Assembly: GCF_030826625.1 (NCBI RefSeq)
Contig: NZ_JAPJNQ010000046.1
Coordinates: 1 to 19,319, forward strand
Length of the DNA: 19,319 bases
Source: Corynebacterium sp.
GTDB lineage: Bacteria; Actinomycetota; Actinomycetes; Mycobacteriales; Mycobacteriaceae
Direction of reading: 5' to 3'
In this document: positions 14,211-19,319 of the stretch, one piece after another
Position numbering within the stretch: position 1 is the stretch's first letter
How the letters are laid out: each line of letters begins with the position of its first letter
Notes under the pieces: model-generated
Database searches by the model: none
Seen by the model: the letters and a program-made list of their open reading frames with translations, nothing else
What the model was told of the DNA's origin: nothing
Made by a program: the position numbers and the translations under genes

Positions 14211-14984
14211 TTGCGAGCTGTGGCGAAAGCAAACCCTCAAGGGATGAACAACGGCTGGTACCATTTTTTTAAATACATTCTGATCGGCCCATGGCTGCGC
14301 TTGTGGAACCGTCCTTTTACTGAAGGCTTGCACTATGTGCCGAAGCGGGGCGCGGCGTTGTTGGTCTCGAATCATCAGGCGGTTATGGATTCTTTCTATT
14401 TGCCGCTCGTGTGCCCGCGACAGTTAACCTTCCCGGCCAAAAAAGAATATTTCATCGCCCCCGGCCTTGTCGGTGCGATTCAGCGTTTTTTCTTCACGTC
14501 TGTTGGCCAGGTGCCCATTGATCGTAAGTCGAAGGGTGCTGGCGATGCTTTGATCGATACCGCCCGCGAGGTATTCGCCCGCGACGACATTATGGGTATC
14601 TACCCGGAAGGAACGCGCAGCCCCGACGGTCGGGTATATCGAGGGCGTACCGGCATGGCGCGCATCGCCATGTCTACCGGTGTTGAGGTCATTCCCGTCG
14701 CGATGCTTAATACAGCCAAGGCTAACCCAATTGGCTCGTGGATTCCGCGCCCTGCGAAAGTTGGTGTGCGTTTCGGCGAACCGATTTCTCCGCGTCAATG
14801 GGCACAGGATCGAGGCCTCGACGTTGATGACCACGCCACGATGCGTGCGTTTACCGACTACGTGATGAAGGAACTTGCCAGCCTCACGGAGACTGAATAC
14901 GTGGACCACTATGCCTCTGAAATAAAGGATTCATTGGCCGCCGGTAATGGATATCCGGAAGGTACCGAGCCGCGGCACGGATAA
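14211..14984 (+). CDS. PlsC-type 1-acylglycerol-3-phosphate acyltransferase
   Basis: The product has 257 residues from TTG 14211, which is seven bases after AGGA (14200-14203). GTG 14220 and ATG 14241-14246 region are alternatives, since family members begin near NNGWYHFFKYILIGPW. The acyltransferase motifs are complete: NHQAVMD (54-60, the HX4D catalytic motif), FPAKKEYF (75-82), YPEGTRSPDG (131-140) and IPVAMLNTAKANP further on. An amphipathic N-terminal helix probably binds the membrane. The reaction is transfer of an acyl chain to lysophosphatidic acid in phospholipid synthesis, or to a related lysolipid; the substrate cannot be read from sequence. The M. tuberculosis counterpart is Rv2182c. 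It follows glk after 16 bases and probably shares its transcript. Confidence 0.85.
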   Translation: MRAVAKANPQGMNNGWYHFFKYILIGPWLRLWNRPFTEGLHYVPKRGAALLVSNHQAVMDSFYLPLVCPRQLTFPAKKEYFIAPGLVGAIQRFFFTSVGQVPIDRKSKGAGDALIDTAREVFARDDIMGIYPEGTRSPDGRVYRGRTGMARIAMSTGVEVIPVAMLNTAKANPIGSWIPRPAKVGVRFGEPISPRQWAQDRGLDVDDHATMRAFTDYVMKELASLTETEYVDHYASEIKDSLAAGNGYPEGTEPRHG

Positions 14985-15014
14985 GCGGGCTCACGCAAAG
15001 ATAGCAGGAAAATC

Positions 15015-16112
15015 GTGGCTCAGCAGAGACTGAAGTGGCCCGATATCGCCCGCGGGATTTCAATTCTGGGCGTGATAGTCCTGCATACCTCTCTTGCTAT
15101 CCCTGAGGCACGGGAAACCTGGCTTTCACAGGCAAATGAGTTTCTCGACCCCTTGCGGATGCCATTGTTTTTCTTGGTCAGTGGGTTGTTTTCCGCAAAA
15201 GTTTTTCGTTACAGCTTTGCCGAATTATTTAAATATCGGTTATGGTTTTTGCTCATTCCTTACTTGATTTGGGTGCCACTTGAACTAGCGGCATACCAGG
15301 TCGTGTTGAAGAATGATTATGACGCCGCGTGGCCACCAGCAAGTTATTTCTTAAACAACGTGATCACGGGTGCAACCATGATCTGGTTTCTGTACGCGCT
15401 GGTGCTTTTCAACATCGTGCTTTGGTGCCTGCGGCGATTGCCAGGTTGGCTGGCGGTAACAGCGTCGTTTGCGCTTCCCGCGCTATTGCTTCCATTCCAT
15501 GAACATTGGCACATGATCGCCAAATCAGTTGTTTATCTGCCGGTATTCGTTTTCTCTGCTTATTTCTCGACGCAGGTCCACAGGTTCACTGCGCATGCAC
15601 GGCGTCTCCCAGTGATCATCGGTTCATTCGCCGCCTACCTCGTTGCCTATTTCGGCGTCCACGTCTGGAATAGCTCTCGTGATGATTCAGTGTATTGGCA
15701 CGGGCCCGGAGAGATCAGATTTGGTGAGTTCGAGTTAGATCTGGGTATTCGAGTGCTGCAACACGTGTTTTCACTGCCAGCAGCGCTTGTGCTATCGGTT
15801 CTGTTAACGCTGTTGCCCAGTGTGAGCTCGGTTTTGCTGAAGCTTGGTCGCAATACGCTACCGCTGTACGTGGGCCATCATTTCGGCATCATGGCGATGT
15901 TCCATTATCAACGCATTTGGGTGGTCGATGTGGAGCTCGACGCTATTAGCCGGTTCGGGCATTTCCCGTTTGAAAACACGCTTTTCTGGGGATTCTGCGC
16001 GATTTTGGGTGCCTTGGCGGTGGGCGCAATCCTGAAATATCTCACCCGCATCCCGCGGTTGCGGTGGTTATTGTATCCGCCCCCGTTGTCGGCATTGTCG
16101 CGCCGCGAGTAA
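15015..16112 (+). CDS. Acyltransferase-3 family integral membrane protein
   Basis: The 365-residue protein starts at GTG 15015, five bases after AGGA (15006-15009) and 30 bases after plsC. It has about ten hydrophobic helices across its length. The first helix carries the RX10H motif of the family: Arg13 and His24 in IARGISILGVIVLHTS. The segment RMPLFFLVSGLF (about 48-59) is the second hallmark. Members move acyl groups, often acetyl or succinyl, across or at the membrane onto sugars and lipids; in Corynebacteriales one such protein (TmaT) acetylates trehalose mycolates. The true substrate here is unknown. No SGNH domain is attached. Pairing with a PlsC homologue and nearness to envelope genes suggest lipid or glycolipid modification. 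Confidence 0.82.
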   Translation: MAQQRLKWPDIARGISILGVIVLHTSLAIPEARETWLSQANEFLDPLRMPLFFLVSGLFSAKVFRYSFAELFKYRLWFLLIPYLIWVPLELAAYQVVLKNDYDAAWPPASYFLNNVITGATMIWFLYALVLFNIVLWCLRRLPGWLAVTASFALPALLLPFHEHWHMIAKSVVYLPVFVFSAYFSTQVHRFTAHARRLPVIIGSFAAYLVAYFGVHVWNSSRDDSVYWHGPGEIRFGEFELDLGIRVLQHVFSLPAALVLSVLLTLLPSVSSVLLKLGRNTLPLYVGHHFGIMAMFHYQRIWVVDVELDAISRFGHFPFENTLFWGFCAILGALAVGAILKYLTRIPRLRWLLYPPPLSALSRRE

Positions 16113-16158
16113 TATCGTTGCCGAATGCGCAGCACGCTAACCAAGAAAGAAGCCTGTC

Positions 16159-16317
16159 GTGGATAAACTCACCATTTTCCGGCTAGTTGCGGTCACGCTC
16201 ACCATCATTGCTTATGTGGTTCTGGCCTCGATTGGTGTCGATGCCACTGTCGTTGGCCCAATTTCTGTGGTGCTGATTCTGCTGCTGTTGTTTGTACCGT
16301 TGCGCCGCCGTCGTTAA
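16159..16317 (+). CDS. Small two-helix membrane protein of 52 residues
   Basis: An open frame begins at GTG 16159 with a purine-rich AAGAAAGAAG at 16143-16152 and ends at TAA 16315-16317. The translation is DKLTIFRLVAVTLT at the start, a first membrane helix (about 8-24), a short turn with GVDATVVGP, a second helix (about 30-46) and a basic end PLRRRR. The basic tail suggests both ends are cytoplasmic. It lies 46 bases after the acyltransferase and 41 before the exoribonuclease gene, so it fills what would otherwise be a 246-base gap on the same strand. No family is recognised. Codon use resembles that of the neighbours, which supports a real gene. Confidence 0.65.
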   Translation: MDKLTIFRLVAVTLTIIAYVVLASIGVDATVVGPISVVLILLLLFVPLRRRR

Positions 16318-16358
16318 GCAGTTCGTCGAACTGGACCGAGGAAGAAAGCAAACCATTC

Positions 16359-16874
16359 GTGCGCTATTTTTATGACACCGAATTCATTGAAGACGGCAAC
16401 ACTATTGAGTTGGTCTCCATAGGGATCGTTTCCGAGCGAGGCGAGGAATACTATGCTGTATCCACGGACTTTGACCCGCAAAGGGCAAATCCCTGGGTGC
16501 GGAAAAATGTTTTGAGCAAGCTCCCGCCACGCACGTCGCATCTGTGGAAGTCGAATGCGCAGATCCGTCGTGAAGTGCTGCAATTTATCACTGCCGAAGG
16601 ACGCCCGGATCTGTGGGCGTGGGTCGGTGCTTATGACCACGTGGTGCTAGTGCAGCTGTGGGGTGATATGAGTGGGCTGCCGCAAAGAATCCCGCGGTTC
16701 ACCCATGAGTTGAAGCAATTATGGGAGCTGGTCGGTCGGCCGAAATTGCCTGAGGTGCCGAGGGGCAATCATGATGCGCTTGTTGATGCGCGGCACAACC
16801 TAGAGAAATTCAAGGTGTGTCAAAAGCTCGCGGGGCTGGATCGTGAGAACCGAGCGCAAAGAATTATATCGTAG
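16359..16874 (+). CDS. Rv2179c-type DEDDh 3'-5' exoribonuclease
   Basis: The protein has 171 residues from GTG 16359; the start codon is fixed by the conserved beginning RYFYDTEFIEDG although the nearest Shine-Dalgarno (AGGA, 16339-16342) is rather far. The fold is RNase H-like. Catalytic acids are Asp6 and Glu8 (DTE), Asp93 (AYDHV), His138 and Asp143 (NHDALVDA), the DEDDh set, which binds two metal ions. The M. tuberculosis homologue Rv2179c was shown to be a 3'-5' exoribonuclease that forms a distinct subfamily from oligoribonuclease. Here as there the gene lies directly before aroG. A part in RNA turnover is likely, but its natural RNA is not known. Confidence 0.85.
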   Translation: MRYFYDTEFIEDGNTIELVSIGIVSERGEEYYAVSTDFDPQRANPWVRKNVLSKLPPRTSHLWKSNAQIRREVLQFITAEGRPDLWAWVGAYDHVVLVQLWGDMSGLPQRIPRFTHELKQLWELVGRPKLPEVPRGNHDALVDARHNLEKFKVCQKLAGLDRENRAQRIIS

Positions 16875-16894
16875 CTGTTTTTATTCGAGTCTGC

Positions 16895-16900
16895 TTTAAT
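16895..16900 (+). promoter_or_regulatory. Probable -10 element for aroG, leaderless transcript
   Basis: TTTAAT followed by GG resembles the corynebacterial -10 with its AATGG end. Transcription would begin about seven bases on, at 16907, which is the first base of the aroG start codon. No -35 match is seen. Confidence 0.5.
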
Positions 16901-16906
16901 GGAAGT

Positions 16907-18295
16907 GTGAGTTGGACAGTAGATATTCCCAAAGACGCACTCCCTGATCTTCCGCCTTTGCCGGAGGGAATTCGTGAGCGATTTGAAGACGTAATCGCGC
17001 GTCCAGCTGATCAGCAGCCGACGTGGGATCAAACGCAGGCGGATAACGTCCGCAAGATCTTAGAGTCGGTCCCGCCGATCGTATTGCCGCCGGAGATTTA
17101 TCGACTCAAGTCGCAGTTGGCACAGGTTGCTAACGGCGAAGCCTTTTTGCTGCAAGGTGGCGACTGTGCAGAAACTTTCGAAACCAACACCGAGCCGCAT
17201 ATTCGGGGCAATATTAAGACCCTGCTGCAGATGGCGGTGGTACTGACTTACGGTGCGTCGACGCCGGTGGTCAAACTCGCTCGTATTGCTGGCCAATACG
17301 CGAAGCCACGTTCGGCAGACCGTGATGCAAACGGTTTGCTTAATTATCGTGGCGACATCGTCAATGGGGTGGAGCCGACAGAAGAAGCGCGTAGGCATGA
17401 TCCTGCCCGCATGATTCGCGCGTACGCCAACTCCTCGGCAGCGATGAATCTGGTGCGTTCGTTGACCTCATCTGGGACGGCGGATCTGCATCGGCTGAAT
17501 GAGTGGAACCGTGAATTCGTGGCGACCTCCTCGGCTGGTGCCCGTTACCAGGCCCTGGCGAATGAGATCTCTCGCGGCTTGCGTTTTATGGATGCCTGCG
17601 GCGTCAAAGACGAGGTACTGAAAACCGCAGATATTTACTGCTCGCACGAAGCTCTGCTCGTAGATTACGAACGCGGCATGCTGCGTCTGGGCACTGACGA
17701 AAACGACGAAACCAAGCTCTACGATTTGTCGGCACACCAGGTGTGGATCGGTGAGCGTACGCGTGGTCTGGATGATTTCCACGTCAACTTCTGTGCGCTG
17801 ATCGCCAACCCAATCGGACTGAAGATTGGTCCGTCGATCACCCCAGAAGAAGCCGTGGCTTATGCCGAGAAGCTGGATCCGAACAAGGAGCCAGGACGGC
17901 TGACGTTTGTTGCCCGCATGGGCTACGACAAAGTCCGAACCGTACTACCCGGCGTGATCAAAGCGGTCGAAGAAGCTGGACACAAAGTCGTTTGGCAGTC
18001 GGATCCGATGCACGGCAACACGTTCACTTCTTCCAATGGCTACAAAACCCGGCACTTCGACAAGATCATCGACGAAGTACAAGGCTTTTTTGAGGTTCAC
18101 CGCGCGCTGGGTACCCACCCCGGTGGAATCCACATTGAGCTGACTGGTGAAGACGTCACTGAATGCTTGGGTGGTGCAGAAGATATCACCGACGTTGATC
18201 TGCCTGGTCGTTATGAATCCAAGGTGGATCCGCGGTTGAACACCCGACAATCTTTGGAACTGGCCTTCTTGGTTGCGGAGATGTTGCGCAACTAG
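16907..18295 (+). CDS. aroG: Class II 3-deoxy-D-arabino-heptulosonate 7-phosphate synthase
   Basis: The product has 462 residues, the same length as M. tuberculosis AroG, and its metal ligands fall on the same numbers: Cys87 (QGGDCAE), His369 (PMHGN), Glu411 (IELTGED) and Asp441 (KVDPR). Other active-site segments are KPRS (133-136), IGERTRGLDD (281-290) and RMGYDKVR (337-344). It condenses phosphoenolpyruvate and erythrose 4-phosphate in the first step of the shikimate pathway, in the cytoplasm. In mycobacteria and C. glutamicum this enzyme forms a complex with a small chorismate mutase, which brings feedback control; that gene is not in the window. GTG 16907 has GGAAG only one base upstream, so initiation is probably leaderless. 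The stop codon overlaps that of pknL. Confidence 0.96.
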   Translation: MSWTVDIPKDALPDLPPLPEGIRERFEDVIARPADQQPTWDQTQADNVRKILESVPPIVLPPEIYRLKSQLAQVANGEAFLLQGGDCAETFETNTEPHIRGNIKTLLQMAVVLTYGASTPVVKLARIAGQYAKPRSADRDANGLLNYRGDIVNGVEPTEEARRHDPARMIRAYANSSAAMNLVRSLTSSGTADLHRLNEWNREFVATSSAGARYQALANEISRGLRFMDACGVKDEVLKTADIYCSHEALLVDYERGMLRLGTDENDETKLYDLSAHQVWIGERTRGLDDFHVNFCALIANPIGLKIGPSITPEEAVAYAEKLDPNKEPGRLTFVARMGYDKVRTVLPGVIKAVEEAGHKVVWQSDPMHGNTFTSSNGYKTRHFDKIIDEVQGFFEVHRALGTHPGGIHIELTGEDVTECLGGAEDITDVDLPGRYESKVDPRLNTRQSLELAFLVAEMLRN

Positions 18296-19319
18296 CGCCA
18301 GAGTTGCGGCATGTAGCCGTAACCGCCGGAGCCAAACCACCAGCTTGCCACGGCCACCGCGCTGACGGCGAGAGCCATGAGCATAACCACCAGCAAGAGT
18401 TTCATCACGGAGCGATTGCTGAGTGGTTTTTCTTTTGGCGCCGGGCTTGTTGATGCCGGCGGCTGCGGGGGAGCAACGTCAGCGCCCGGCGCAAGCGCGG
18501 TTTCGTCGTCTAACCCTTTAGTTTCGTTGAGCTCACCGATAGCGTTCGAGTTCTCGTCGATGCCAGGCTCATCGGGTGGCAGCTGGGCAGTGGCCTCAGG
18601 CAGCGGTGACTCCGCGAACGGGGTTTCTATCGCAGCCCGGTGCGCAGCTGCATTCTCAGGCACAGGCACAGCAACGTGCGGTAGGCGCAGTTCATTGGCG
18701 ACGTCGTCAAGCGCATCCAGGAATTCTCGTGCATCGCGGAAACGCTCTGCGGGGTTGCGGGTGGTAGCAGATGCAACCAGCGCATCGAATAATGGCGGTA
18801 CTCCGTCGATCAGATCCGATGGTGCGGGCACGTCATTGTGCAACCGTGCCAGAGCACGGCCTAGCGAAGTCTCACCGACGAAGGGAACTTTGCCGGTTAA
18901 CAGCTCAAATAACACGATGCCTGCTGAATAGACGTCCGTTGCTGGGGTAATTTGTGTGCCGTCGACTTGCTCTGGCGAGATATACGAAACCGTGCCGACG
19001 ATCTGATTTGATGTCTTCTGCGGGTTATTCATCGCTCGCACCAACCCGAAATCGGCGAGTTTGATACTGCCATCGGCGTCGATAAGCACATTATGCGGTT
19101 TAATATCGCGGTGAACCAGCCCGTTATCGTGGGCAACAGACAAGCCTTGTAGCACTGAGCGCAGCATCATTGTGGCCGTGGCTGGATCGAGCGGGCCGGA
19201 TTCTGCTAGCAATTCGCCCAAGGTACCGCCGGTAATCAACTCGGTGATTAAAAAGATGTGCTCGCCGGTGGAGGAAAAATCGTAAACGCTCAACACATTG
19301 GGGTGGCGCAGCTGCGCCA
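18292..19319 (-). CDS. pknL: PknL-type serine/threonine kinase, C-terminal part (5' end outside window)
   Basis: The frame is open to the window edge; 341 codons are visible, starting in the helix C region (AQLRHPNVLSVYDF). The N-terminal lobe with the ATP loop and its lysine is outside. Visible are the catalytic loop HRDIKPHN, the DFG motif in LADFGLVRAM, an activation loop with Thr and Ser (KTSNQIVGTVSYISPEQ) and the C-lobe DVYSAGIVLFELLTGKVPF. Then comes an acidic, Pro/Ala-rich cytoplasmic linker of about 100 residues, a membrane helix (LLLVVMLMALAVSAVAVAS) and only a dozen extracellular residues ending GYGYMPQLWR. Position beside aroG matches PknL. No PASTA repeat is present, unlike C. 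glutamicum PknL as I recall it; M. tuberculosis PknL also has none. Confidence 0.88.
   Translation of the reverse strand, partial: AQLRHPNVLSVYDFSSTGEHIFLITELITGGTLGELLAESGPLDPATATMMLRSVLQGLSVAHDNGLVHRDIKPHNVLIDADGSIKLADFGLVRAMNNPQKTSNQIVGTVSYISPEQVDGTQITPATDVYSAGIVLFELLTGKVPFVGETSLGRALARLHNDVPAPSDLIDGVPPLFDALVASATTRNPAERFRDAREFLDALDDVANELRLPHVAVPVPENAAAHRAAIETPFAESPLPEATAQLPPDEPGIDENSNAIGELNETKGLDDETALAPGADVAPPQPPASTSPAPKEKPLSNRSVMKLLLVVMLMALAVSAVAVASWWFGSGGYGYMPQLWR

Noticed and set aside
18377..18931. A Ser/Gly/Ala-rich 184-codon frame on the plus strand opposite pknL.
   Set aside because: Its low-complexity composition mirrors the Pro/Ala/Glu-rich linker of the kinase on the other strand, as expected of a shadow.

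Overview
The window is a block of conserved core chromosome from a Corynebacterium. The evidence is the mycolata-type aerobic respiration cluster (ctaC-ctaF, ctaE-qcrC-qcrA-qcrB), an LtsA-type amidotransferase, paired NlpC/P60 cell-separation hydrolases, a C. glutamicum-type ROK glucokinase, a class II DAHP synthase with all four metal ligands, and a PknL-type kinase. Gene order broadly follows C. glutamicum (cobT, membrane protein, HesB protein, ltsA, ctaCF, ctaE-qcrCAB, two NlpC/P60 genes, glk, plsC, aroG, pknL) and the Rv2176-Rv2207 block of M. tuberculosis. No transposase, phage gene, CRISPR array, tRNA, rRNA or defence gene was seen. I do not recognise a previously undescribed system here.

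Layout. On the left (1-1111, minus strand) lie the 5' part of a degenerate CobT-like gene and a DUF3043 membrane protein. An IscA/HesB-type Fe-S protein (1313-1657, plus) faces ltsA (1752-3674, minus) across a shared terminator. A 560-base divergent spacer leads to ctaC-ctaF (4235-5778, plus), which ends in a strong terminator. A 460-base leader with a GlxR-like site precedes ctaE-qcrC-qcrA-qcrB (6301-10724), whose last three genes are chained by TAATG stop/start overlaps; a 12-bp terminator closes that operon. Together these genes encode every core part of the III2-IV2 supercomplex except the oxidase subunit I (CtaD), which must lie elsewhere.

From 10820 the window turns to the cell envelope. 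A 480-base leader rich in short symmetric repeats precedes two paralogous secreted NlpC/P60 endopeptidases, the second RipC-like. Glucokinase follows directly; the phosphatidylinositol mannosyltransferase gene pimB', expected here from C. glutamicum and M. tuberculosis, is absent. Then come a PlsC-type acyltransferase, an acyltransferase-3 membrane protein, a 52-residue two-helix membrane protein, an Rv2179c-type 3'-5' exoribonuclease, aroG, and on the opposite strand the 3' part of pknL. The aroG and pknL stop codons overlap in one CTAG.

The most useful second-look items are the pknL end (a possible truncated PASTA stub against aroG), the missing pimB', the Asp in the third catalytic position of the first NlpC/P60 protein, the repeat cluster before the hydrolase genes, the near-leaderless promoters of glk and aroG, and the loss of motifs in the CobT-like protein.
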